A stretch of DNA of 64,000 nucleotides from Tomocerus qinae (lineage: Eukaryota; Arthropoda; Collembola; Entomobryomorpha; Tomoceridae): the NCBI GenBank assembly GCA_020055645.1, contig CM034547.1, positions 47,156,409 through 47,220,408 of the forward strand, given 5' to 3'. A program made the translations under genes and the position numbers. The notes beneath the pieces are model-generated. The model did no database searches. It was not told the DNA's origin and was given only the letters and a program-made list of their open reading frames with translations. The stretch's first letter is position 1, and the number at the start of each line of letters is the position of its first letter. This document shows, piece after piece, positions 14,575 through 27,400 of this stretch.

Positions 14575-14590
14575 TTTATTTATTTATTTA
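14575..14590 (-). terminator. HECTD1: Candidate HECTD1 polyadenylation signal
   Basis: Repeated TTTATT on the plus strand reads as AATAAATAAATAAA on the minus strand, 2 kb after the HECTD1 stop and about 50 bp from the plus-strand signal. TTTATT is frequent in this AT-rich DNA, so support is weak. Confidence 0.3.
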
Positions 14591-16589
14591 GTTTTACATT
14601 ATCTGGACTTGGTTACATTAATATAGTACTTGTGTGATTGCAATATAATTATATAGAATTACCTATCGACATTATGTAGTCTATGAATTTCCCTTAAATT
14701 GAAACATAAAACTAGCACATAATATTACAAACAAATATATATTTTAGTACAGGAAAGCTAAAGTAGAACAGTTTAGGCATTATATAGGCAGTATTATAGT
14801 GATGTAAAGTAATAATTACATAATGAACTTGGTTTCCACCGCACAGATTCGCCTTCGTTTTCTAGCTGATGATATCTTAAAACTATTAAAATCAGAATAA
14901 TATAGGATACACTAAACAATACTATATTCCCTATATCGAAACATTCGAGGAAACAAAAAAAATAAATTGTTAGTTAATACACACACCTCACCGTAACACA
15001 CCAAATAAACACGACGAGGGATTTTTGGCAAAAATTTATATTCGTCCACTTCTATTTTAAAAGGGTTATTCATCTAAGGAAAGTACTAGGGTAGTATTTA
15101 GGTTCACTTTTGCAATTATTGTAGGCAGAGCATTTATTTGGTGTTTCACGGTTTGTAGTTTCCATCTCATTGCTATTAATCATAGTTTCTGCTATTATAC
15201 GAACTCTTCATAGCATAACATTTAAAGATCTAATAGCTCGAGGCTTGAGAGCTTCTTTTTATCATTAGGATTTATGTATACCTATGTTTGCTTCCTTTCT
15301 CCAGTATCCCTGGACCTTTCATTTTCATCATACACCATTTCAACGTGTACATATTTATATGTTAATAATAATAGTAGTTTACTAGTGTTAGTGGTAGTTA
15401 CCATTGTCATTTATAATTAGGAATACTTAGCTATTTTTATTAATACAGTTTTAGTTACTATTTACCTATTCACAAATCACTTTGATTAACTCGCTATTTA
15501 CCGTTGATTAGATTTAACATTTAACTTCTGTTTGTATATAGTTGTGTTGTCTTGCAGAGACGAACATCTGCAGACCTCATTGTAAATATTTCTCAGATGC
15601 TTCATTTCATAATATTTAACCACTTATTAACTCCTTTTCAGTGTCCAAGGCACGAATTTTCGTCACCATTTAGTAATGTGCGAATCATCGTTGGATTATA
15701 TTATTCGTATTTTATGTACCTATAGGTTAAAGAAATCATACTTTCACACACAAACGGCAATTATAGTAATACACAGAAATATCAATTCAAATCATAAGCA
15801 ACTTAAGCCGAACTTCTACACAATTTACTAAAAAATACTACGATAACGGCACAACCCTGGTAGCGATTTAATATCCACAACACGTAAATATTTAGTATTA
15901 TCTATCCATACCAAAAATTACATGACATATTAGACAAAAAATATTTACTAACTTTAACACTTTTACCTCAGAGATAAGATTACATTACAGATTGATTTAC
16001 GGTTTAGGTTCCAAAATCATTTATTGAGTTAAAAGTTAAGAGGTTTTATGCAATTTTTTTCTCGATTTTAATATACGTTTCTCAGAAAATAGCATCAAAA
16101 GTGAGTTACATCCTGAAAACCATTGCGTACATTAAAATGATACAATATTTATCCAATTTAGTAAATAAGAATCCGCATCCCCGTCTTAAACAAAATGTCA
16201 CAGTTAATTGCAAGAGGACAATAACAACTGTATTTATAAAGCAGATCTTAAGATTTTGAAAACTTTAGCCGACAAAACAAGTATTTAGTATAGGGTACAC
16301 ACAACGGATATATAATACATTGCAAGTAAGAACTAAGTAATACCAAGACTATGAGATAACGTAGGTACTAATAAATGTTATTAAACATAGACACATCACT
16401 TATAGCTACTAATTGTAATTAATAATAATGTCACGTCAAAGCGAGAAATAAGAAGCCATCACATTTATAATATAGTACAATTGTACGATACATAACTAAT
16501 ACAGAGTTAGATATCTGCATTAACTAAAACTATGATTGATTCATCAGTTCAATGTTCATTCACTCGGTAATGAAACTACTATAGGTAGA

Positions 16590-18471
16590 TTAATTCAAGT
16601 GGAAACCCTTTTCTCTAGTTGCAGCCATTAATTTCTCCCGAAGAACTTCTTCCGATGGATATTCAGGCAATTTCAAATAATGAACACAAGTGTTCACTGA
16701 AGGATAACTACCCTCCCCAGCATCAACCTTGCGAACAACCGTGAGTCTAGGATGCAAGTTAGCTAAACCACCGGGTGGTAAGGATGAACAGCCAGTTGTA
16801 AACTGCAAAAATGATTTCTTCTCTTCGTTTGTCAACGAAACCATTACATTTACAAAACGCTGAAATCCAGGACTGTAATAACAAAATAAAACGTTACTAG
16901 AATCAAAATATATTGTAAACCAATACAAACAAAAATTCATAGATAACTAACCTGTCTTTTGTGTAACCTAACTTAGGTTCGGTATAGTTTAGCACATCAT
17001 CTCTAGTCCAGCTAGGACTTTGATCTCCGCAAAGCATAAGTCTGACTTCGTCAGGGCTAAATGCACCCAGTTTTTCGCCCGGAAAAACAAGTTCAAATCC
17101 TTCTTTCAATGCCATTAGTTGTTTATGAATTCCTTTGTTGAGACAGAACTCCGTCAAAGACTCAATATAATCTTCAACATTCTCAATGGTCACGTCTTCA
17201 TACTCTCCCCTGGGACACAGATCAAAGGAACTGTACCCATATACTCGTGAAGATGGTGAGTATTGGAAATTAAGTCCCAGATCTTCCAATCGAATTGCTG
17301 GTCCTGGCTCCTGGCCAGGCAAATGGGGTAGCACCAAATTTTGTATCTATCAGGAAAAGAAGATTTGACAAAAATGTTCCATTACAATCAAGTTTTAAAT
17401 TATTGTATTATAGAAACTCTACTTAGAGAGTAAACACAACTAAGAACCTACCTGACGTTTCTTATCCTGTTCAGGGACAGAATTATCGTTTAATATATGA
17501 CGTTTTTGCGCGGCCAGTTCTTGTAACTGTTGAAAGAATCGAGCTCTGGGAGGATCAATTTCCATTAAATCTTCAACAGTAAGAATTCCGTGCCACCAAG
17601 GGCGATTGTCAGTAAGCATACGATACTTGGGTGGATCTAATTCCATCTCTTTCTCGCTTTCCTGCGATATGTAGGAAGATACCATGATGTCTTCTTCAGA
17701 CATAGGAGTCGCGACGCGTTCACTTCTAGTTCTATTTTTGAATAATATATCATTATAGATAAGAAATACCAAGTGTGATAAATTCATCCTTAAAATGAAC
17801 AGTACCTTTCTCTGACTTCACTTCCAAATTCACCGGAGCACAACAATTTAAAGAATGGTCTCGACAACGGAAGATCCACAAGGCGGCCATCTTGGAACAC
17901 CTTGGCAATAAATGTTCCCAAAAAGCGAAAATAACGACAAGCCTTTTCACAAGTAGCACTATCTTGAATAAGAGGGGCTGGGAAAAGCCCAGTTTGTCTT
18001 TGTACGTAATATCCTGGTGGTCTCACAGTAGTGTCATCAATCACAGAAGGTTGATCATATCTTTAAAATAAAAATGTTGATAAATATATTAATAGGTTAC
18101 TGAATGCAAATAAGGTAGAGAGTGAAAGGATGTAAACAGTATGTCCTAAATACCTGTTTGAGTCTGGCATATCGTCACACAACCACATGGCCAAATCTTT
18201 TCTTTGTAACTCAGCAGCCACAAGAGCATAAAATTCAAGAGTGGGTCCAAGACCAGTGCCGTCTTCATCTTGAAACTCAATCTCTAATACTGATTTTCTG
18301 CTTGCATGGAAGTTCATCACTTGTATAGCCCATTCAAGAAGATTATTTCCTCGAGGAACTTTAACACGCTCATGTTTGAGGCGTCCCAGTCTAAATTCGT
18401 GAGGATCATCACGGCGACTTCGGCTTCTTTCCACAGTCAACTCTCTCTGATTTTGGAGCCAAACTATCGAT
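16590..18471 (-). other. HECTD1: HECT catalytic domain block of HECTD1
   Basis: Five exons encode the HECT domain. The N-lobe includes [17 protein letters not shown] and the RPPGYYVQR segment. The C-lobe includes [15 protein letters not shown] and the active-site [12 protein letters not shown]. The catalytic cysteine codon is at 16686-16688, 31 residues before the end. The C-terminal REKGFHLN matches the family tail, so the ligase should be active. Confidence 0.93.
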
Positions 18472-21400
18472 CTACAATTTAAAAGAAAATATTGGTAAAG
18501 TCCGTAATAATGCAACATAATAATTACATTTTTATTTACTTTCTATAAGAAATTTACCTAGATGTTCCGAAAGCAGTGCAGCTGAAATATAAATTTCGCG
18601 TTTCAAAAGGAAATAGCATAGGAGCAGAGTATGTGAGATCTAAGCACCAAGCTGGCAGAGCTCTTGATGCCAACACTAGAGGGTCTTGAAGTTGTTGAAC
18701 CAATTTGTTTGTGATCTTTTTACTAATGAATTCATCTAACGGAACATTAAATCCTTTAGGAGCTTCAGTGATCAAAAACTCATCATTTTGTTTATTTGTA
18801 GCACTAAGAGAGTACAAATGGCGCAGCAAATTTACAACTTCTTCTACAGTACAGGCAGGTTGAGATAAAGACGGAGACGGGGAAATGGTACGACTCCCCA
18901 TTACATTTAGCCCATATGCATCCAAAGATTCCTTCTCTTCACACTTTCCATGTTCTTTGTCTTCTTTGTACACGATTCTAGAAACAAAAATAAACGTTTG
19001 ATGAATAATTTGAATGAAAATGTTGGTTAGAGTCAAAAATTTACTTACGTATAAGTTGGTTCCCAAATACGACGCATCTTTTCTTGTTTAGTTCCTAAAG
19101 CAGATATCTGAACCAAATCCTGAACTGCTTGAAAAATTGTTGCTTTTTGATTACCTAAATCTATCTCGACATCAGTAACCTATTGTGAGCACACATTACA
19201 ATTAGTCTAGTCACATTTCCTCTCCAACTCTTCATGCATAAAAAAGAGAAAATATTATCATTTCCATCACGTACACCAGGTAAATTGGGTCCTCTAAGTA
19301 TCAGGCGAAGTTTTGGCTGAGGTGCTATGCAATGATCTTCTTCCACTCTTGCACTTTCTTGAGAAATGTTTGGTGTATCTGCTGGAGGTGGGACTTCCAG
19401 CTCGCTAATTTGATTTACATTAGTACGTCCAGGGCGAGGATCGAAAGCTGGGATAAGTGCCGAGAATTGACGTTTCAGTACAAATTCATCATCCCAAGAA
19501 CGTCTTTTCCCAGATCGAACTTCAAAACACTCATCGTCCTTCAAGTTCAAAGCAACCTACATGTTATTTTGTGTATATTGCATTGGCATACAAAGCTCTA
19601 AAACTACATAATCTACCAATCCAGCACCAAATAGCTTATCTGCCCTTACCCCTTCCTCATACATATAGTCATCTTCGTTTTCTTCATCGTCATCGTTCTC
19701 ATCTTCAGGAAGCTCGTCATCATCTTCCAATTCTGCCAATAGTGTGGTAGCTCGGCATGTTTCCAAGAAGTCCTGCGATTAGCAAACAAGCACATAAAAT
19801 ATTGAAAGTCAAATAAAAAAAATACAAACTTTAACCTATAATGAAAAATGTAAACCGCACCTGCTCACTGTCACTGGATGTGGATGTTAGGCTCATGGTT
19901 AATGCCTGGCCCAATCCTTGAGTTCCACCTGCAGCAGCTGCGGCTCCTGCAGCATTTCCAGTATTATTACTAGGTGATAAGCTAGGATAGCTTTGTGCTG
20001 TGCTAAGTAATCCTCCTGAAATGGCACAATCAGCTTCATTTACAGTACAAATAAACATTCGAATATTCTACTAACATTACGAAAAAATAGAACTAAGTAC
20101 ACATCAATTTTAAAAAATTAGTATAATTATAAAGTGACTAACATCATTTTTTTCTCATCATTATTATTATGTGCAGATAAAGAAAATTATCAAGAATCAA
20201 AAGAAAAGGCAGCACACAAAGAATTTAAGCAAGGCAAAAGCTTTCCAGCCTGACTATTGTCATTGTCATCAAATCTTAGTAAATAACAGACTACAAATGT
20301 CATATTATGCCCAAAAGGTAAGAGTACAAGGATTAATCATTATTTACAGCACTTCCAAGAAAATCAAAGATCAATATTAATATGTACAATAACAACTGGG
20401 ACAAATGAGTTGGATAAAAATGGTAGGAAATATTTTAAGAACTGATGAACTCCACCATAATGTCAAATTAACTTTTCTTAAGGCTTAGGGGTTTAAGGAA
20501 AATTATTATTTTTAAATTATGTCTATAGATGTGTCACTATAATCAAATACAGTAAATTAGCTGAATACCCTACTGTTTTAAGGAATACACGAATGACGAA
20601 GATTCACACAATAATATTTACACTTTTATCGAGGTAAGACTAGTATTCAAGGAGGCATAAAATAAGTTTGTACATAAAATAACATTCAATTGGCTGATCA
20701 TGGTAAATGGTTCGCCATTGCCTTTCACATTACACTTATTTAGAGCTCATGAGGGACGGTAGGAACTATTTTAAGAACTCGTGGTAAACTAAACTTTTCA
20801 CACTACAATAAATGTAATGCAAAATACTACACAAAAATAGGCCAATTGGGTGGTACCAGTTGGGGCATTACAAAAACTGCAGCATTGGTGTTAAGTGTTG
20901 CCTAATCAAAACTATATACTTCTCTTTGGTATCAATAAATAATATTATTTTCCATCTCATTCACTAAAGTTATCATCATACTCCCTACAAAAGTACAATT
21001 TTTTTGTTTAAAATAATTCTTTCAGTTTCAGATAAGTTTCAACATTGTCAGTAACAAGAACTTGGAAGAGAGAGTTAATACGTTAAAGTGTAGATAAGGA
21101 ATTGTCTTGTGAGCATGGTGTAATATCAGTTAGTAGGAGGATGGCATGTCATTTCTGTGTAAAATACTTGTAACTTGGGGATAGTTCATTCATGATGACA
21201 TTCATAAAAATATGTGTGTATATTTAGAATTAAGACTATAGATATGAGCGAGTTGCATTAAGTACTTATTATTTCTAGCTAGCCTATTTCTAGGTCTAAT
21301 TTTAGGAGGATCACAGTACATACGACATACATAACGCAATGAAAGTAGTTTAGTTTAGTATTTTTGTTGTTCAAACCTGGAAAATTGGAAGAGAGTGCGA

Positions 21401-24400
21401 TTCTAACAAGACTCGAAACAGAATGAGGTGCACGTCCGAAAAGGAAAGGATTGGGTTGGCCAGGATTGTGGTGGGTGGCAGGATTGGAATGACTCGGGTT
21501 TGTCCCAGAAGAATTATTAGCAGATGAGAAAACATTGCTCTGAGAAACAGATGGAAATCGTGAGCTATTGATCAACGACCGAACGCGTGCGATGGCACTC
21601 AAGCTGTCAAACAACGAAGATGATACGTTGCTAAAATTATTATTCGGAGACAATGGGGAGGAGAAAACGGAAGTGGATGTGGCCATGGGAGACTCAGAAC
21701 TGGACAGATTAGGAACGGATACACTCTTAGGATTGGTTGAAATGGTGGAGGTCCCGGACGTGGTATTGGCCGCAGAGGCTTCCCTTCCTGGGGCCACTTG
21801 GCTTTCAGACCCGCGTCCCAAGACCCCTTTACTATTCGATCCCAGCCATGCTATATAAGTTATAATACACAACCAACCGTTCCGTTATTGACACTTGACA
21901 CCAACAACATCATCATATTATACCGTTCCAATTGACACTTATACTCTTAGTTTAATATTCATTCTACTATTTACTATTCTAGTCATATCATATCATTTTT
22001 ATCAAGTTAAGTTCTCAAAAAATCATTCTCGTTTTCTAGTAATTATACTTCTTATATTGTAGCTACAGTCAAAATTCAGTTAACAAAGAAATACCCTAGC
22101 TATGATTAATTTCAATATACCCTCAAATACATCAAGTTTCAGAGGATATGATAAAAATATATGCATGGGTAAATCCGCAATTAGAAATTTAAAACTTAAT
22201 TTAAAAAAATTACAGCATTACTTACAAAAGAATAAGTAAAACATGTACTTCAACATAAAAAACTATAATTTTATTTAACTGCATGTATCTGTCTGTATGT
22301 AAGAAAGAGTGATGTAAATGTGTAATACTTCATGCATGTCTACCATATAATATGACTGCGCTACAGAGAGAATTGTTAACAAAGTAATAGAATTGTTAAT
22401 AAACAAACATGCTTCCCAAAGAGGTCCTCCCCAGGGTTTCGATGTTAGTTACATCATCACATTACATCATGGAATAATTAATTTTGAAAAAACTAACTAC
22501 AACTTCGCTAGCAACATTTCATTTCCATCAAATGAGAGTTCAAGTATCAAAATCCTAATGAAAATACGCCTGATCTTTTTAAGCAAATTAGGATGACTTA
22601 CTATAGTTCTTCTAACTAATTTTCCATTGCCTATACAGAATTTAACGATCAATCACATAAACAGTCACAATCAATCACAATTGCAGGTAAACGAACAGAG
22701 CTGTCTAACGAATTGAAGATTGATGACTAAGCGGCCCATTTCTTTAGTTTCTGATCCAAAAATCAAATGAAGTAGTAATTACAGAACATTAATTTAGGGA
22801 TCATATTCGCGATATTCAAAAAGTAAGAAAACCTAAAACCTTAGACCGTTCTTTATATTATTTCTTTCCTCCTTCCTAGTTCCTACGTTAACATTTTGAT
22901 CACCAATTTGTTTTTTAGAATACAATACAAAGTGACATTAATATGCCTATAAATTAAAATTAATAAATTCGGTTGGCTAAATGTCCAGTTCAGCCGAAGA
23001 ACTGGCGACGACTGGCCACTGGCCATGCCATCAACTAAGTCAAAGTCATGGGTGAAAGGAAAAGACACTTTTTTCCTAAACAAAACAATCCAATGATCTG
23101 GCATATGGTAACAAAAATTTTACCACAAATATATTATGTTCACTATAATCACTGACTTCAAAAAATTCTTAACACTGTGACGAGTATCTGTACAAAATAG
23201 GTATTGAATTAATTGTAAAGTGAATAAAATTGACCATAGTGAATCAAAGTTAAAGATACAAGGTTAGGTTAGGTAATATAGGTTAGGCATTGTAAATGTT
23301 TCGTCGTCCACTTTTACAGGTTCTTGTAATTTCAAAGGTAAAAAGAACAGTTCTAGTTCAGCATTATACTGTAATAAATAATTTCAAGTCTTCGTCAGTC
23401 GAAACAAAAATGTACTGCTTAAAATGTCACCTGAGTTGTGGATACCACACTATATGCTATGCTAGTATACATTGGAAATAATGTTTTATTGTGAAATAAG
23501 TGTAAGCGCTATAAAAAGTCTATTAGGAAGCACAATAAATGCTCCGAATGAAAGCATAATAATAAGGTCCTCGAAGAGAAAGCATAAGTTTGAAAATTTT
23601 GTCACCTAAGCAAAAGCGTGAAAGTATACTTTTGGTACATGTATTTTCTTTTCCAACACTGCCCTACATCATAATTAAATAAATGAGAGTTGAAGAGTGC
23701 AAAAAACTCGAGCGTAAATGAAAGACAAACTATATCATGAACTGGTTTAACCTACTGCTATTACCCTATTGTAGCATTGATAATATTATTTAACTAGCCA
23801 ACTTCACAGAAAAAAATCCATTACAAAAATAAAACATGCTTGACAGTAAACATTACAAGTGAAAATCACATTTTGAGTTAGTATACGGAAGGAGAAAGTC
23901 GGGCAACATTGTTACGGGTCTTTTTAACAAGGAATGGAAACTTGACCCTTTTAAAACTCAACTAATCTAAAACACTTATCCCGTTGTGAGTATCTGCTAT
24001 CTATTTATTTTTAAAATGCTACCGATACTCACCGATACTGATATCTAAACTACTACAACATATTAATGAGAGAGAGAGAGAGAGAGAGAGACCTATCCGA
24101 AAATCCGAATCACCTGACGTGTACTTATATTATAACAGCTGTAATAACCCAATCAAGAAATCTGAGAAATAGTATCTTTGCTTGGTATTGACCATTCTAC
24201 CAAAGTGTTTGCCAAAGCCTACTAAAAGCATTTGGCATTATTAGCGCACAAAAAATATCATTAAAAGGTAAATTACGGGAAGTGCGAAGGTGACAATGTC
24301 GGCATATTATCAACATTTTGAATTCCCTAACAAATGATTAAGCATGATTTGATCTACTCTGTAATTTCCTGTAACACAGAAACCACTACTGTAATAGTTT

Positions 24401-27400
24401 TGCATGCAGTAATGGCAGCATGTGATACAATAAATTCAAACAGCAACCTATATATGGAGAAGTTAGAAAACATGCACCCCAAAGGGAGTAGCTACATGTA
24501 TTGTAGCAGTGTACAGTACATGCTTAAATAAAAATATACAGGTATTGTTGAATAAATAGGTAGAAAAAGTAAATAATACACTTAATAAACCCTAGAAATT
24601 AATTGCGGACACCATAGCCGTGATTGAAAGTTCATGAATGGAAGTATACTGTCTAATTCGACATAGTAATAGTAACAATAGTAAGTGTATTAGAATAAAA
24701 ATTACTATAGTACACAGTACACTACAGCAACTCTACGATGATAACCTTTCCGTTAATTTACAACTTATCCGCATAAAATGAGTAACCACTCTTACCCAGA
24801 GTTCGGCGTGACTTTCCGCCCCCACTACTGCGATCTCCGGATCCAGATGCCTCATTATCTTCCAAACGAATATTTCTCCTGATAGCAATCATCTTCATCA
24901 CGTCTTTTAACGCTGGAGGACCCAATGCTCCTAAATCACCAACTTCGATTCCATTCATATTAGACGGTTTAACATGAGGTTTCACTGATGGTGCCCCACT
25001 TGCCCCAGAAGGGGTAGAGCTAGCGTTTCCAGATCCAGCCTTTTGTCCAGCAGCTGACAAAACGGCATTCTTGCCATTTTTAACACTATTGAAAAATTCT
25101 GCATCGTCGTAAGCTGAAGCCTCGCTAGTACTAGCAACTTCCGCCTAAAGTACATAATAATTTATAATTGGCTTGGCTGTTTAAATACACGATTAAATAC
25201 AGTGGTAGAATAAAATAATTAAAGTATCACTTTGTAAGTAGCTGGGGACATAACAGCAGCGGCAGTAGCTGCAACGACAGCGTTTGCCGTTGCTGCCGTC
25301 ATGGCAGGGGTCAAAGACTGAATTGTCTCTATAGATTTGTTTGGAGCTGGTAAAGTTTCATCTTCGCTAGTGTCCCCTAAAGTGACAGCTTCTACTATAG
25401 TTGCCAAGTCAGATACAGCAACTGCTGCTGCGGAAATACTACATGGCGGATGAATTTCTTCTTGGGAGTTCAATCCTGTGATAACAGATTCTGTCAAATC
25501 TGATTGAGCTGTAGATAAAACGGACTCAGCCATCAATTCTGCCACCTAATCACAAAAATTAGTCAATTAAGTCCAATTAATTTTCTTTCCAGTAGGATAT
25601 GAAACTACACTTGTGATTTCAAAAATTAGTTGACTCTAATTACCTTGCTGACTAAAAGACTATCGGCAGAAGAGGCTTGCTCTGTTGACGCTACTGAAGG
25701 CTTACTGTTATTTCCGTCCATTGCTTCTGGAAGACTTGAGGTAGAGCTACATTTTCGACTTGTAAGTACACTTACTTTACCAGGTACACTTGAACTTTCA
25801 GTTTTTGTTTTGGATGATTTTGCTAGATATTCCAAAAATAAATAAACTGATATGAAAGCAGCTAAAAATATGGACAGAAAATATTTCTTACTTCCACTAA
25901 ATGGTAAATACTAACCTGATGTAGCTTTGGTATTGCTAGAAGCGACTGCAGTCTCTGGATCATATCCTGGAGCCAATTTCAGATCATATTTTCCTTCAGC
26001 TCCCATCCGATATGAATTAGAACCTCCTTGGTCCCATGTGACATCGATCCAACCATTGTGCCATTCACTAGTGACGGTTCCTTCCCCAGGAGGATTTCCA
26101 TCTTGATCCCGCCATTTCCAATCAAGTCTACGAAAAATAATTTTAATTACATGAATTGATTTATAAGAACAAATAAATGTCAGTATATCAAAAATCAAAT
26201 TATTTACATACCCTCTGACCACTCTTGCATTTACCGACATATGCTTCAACATTTGCGATCGAATCAATCGTCTCTGTTTTCTCAAATTGGCTTCTGCTTC
26301 TCGCATTGCTTTACCTGAACACAATAAGGATTGTTTACAATAATACTTTCCATCAAATAGTTTTTTTACCATTAGCTAAACTGGCATTGTTAATTATTAA
26401 TTACCCAAATCATCGCAAACCCCAGTGACTTTTCCGTAGACTTCAAATCCAGACAGACTGAGATAATGAGTTTGTCCTGATGCATTTTTTCCACTTTGCT
26501 GCAGACGAATATGTCTCCATCCTTGAGTCTCATCTGAAGGACTTTCAACAGGCCAAGAAGCAGTGCTTCCAGGTTCATTCAGACTGCAGTCGTCCGTGTG
26601 CGTGTATAAAGTAGTCCACGTGGTGCCGTCTTTAGATACTTGAAATAACCAATTTCGAAGAGCAGAACGGCCGTAGCCTCTGGCATGTCTCAATGTGTAA
26701 CAGGAAGGTAAAACCCAAACGCCTAAATCGATTGCAAACCAAGCTTTTTTATCATCGTTCGTATGACAGTTCAGGGCTGATGCGTCTCGGTTTAATATAT
26801 CTTCTAATCGGCCATATGGCAAATTTCTCCCTTCTGAAGACGTCACAATCACCAAACCATACTGTGCGGGATTCACCCAGTCAACACATGTTCTGTAAAA
26901 ATTAAATAGCCTTCTGTTATAAAGTTCATAATAATGATCTTAACTCAGTAATACTGCTAGCATTCCACGTAAATACCCAAAGAGGTTATTATTATTATCA
27001 TTATTAATTCTCTTTGGTAATACCTCATACCATTCATCTTTTGCTTACTTCTCTTATAATAACTATATTATGCAAATAGAATTATTTTGACAATAAGTAT
27101 AATTGTCGTATCGACTGCAATAAGCCACATTTTCTTTGTACAACCTTGGATTTAATTAGTCTTATCATTATTGTCGAGGACAAGAAAAATATTAAAGATT
27201 ACAATCCGATCAATTAAATAGAATTAATGAAATAATTCACATTGTTCAAGGAAAGTTGGAATAAAAACTTTGCCTTTTACACTTACTTCGCGTTAGTGCC
27301 AATCCAATAAATCAACCCATTTTCATCAAAATCGTGTTGCTGCCGGAAAAATACGGGAATTCCTTCTTTCAATTTACGGAAATAGGTATATGTCGACCTC

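Larger units (their letters stand above)
11684..16589. other. AMPD-HECTD1 convergent intergenic region with probable 3' UTRs
   Basis: This 4.9-kb AT-rich stretch lies between the stop codons of two converging genes. I see no conserved coding segment; the small frames at 11516-11755, 12265-12516 and 12441-12635 look like chance. Back-to-back poly(A)-type motifs near 14522 (plus) and 14575 (minus) suggest that long 3' UTRs of both genes meet there. Confidence 0.6.

Noticed and set aside
21568-21858. Plus-strand ORF of 96 codons
   Set aside because: Antisense shadow of the Ser-rich HECTD1 exon 21377-21850.
23262-23287. Telomere-type TTAGG repeat
   Set aside because: Only a few imperfect units; too short to be telomeric or an interstitial telomere block.
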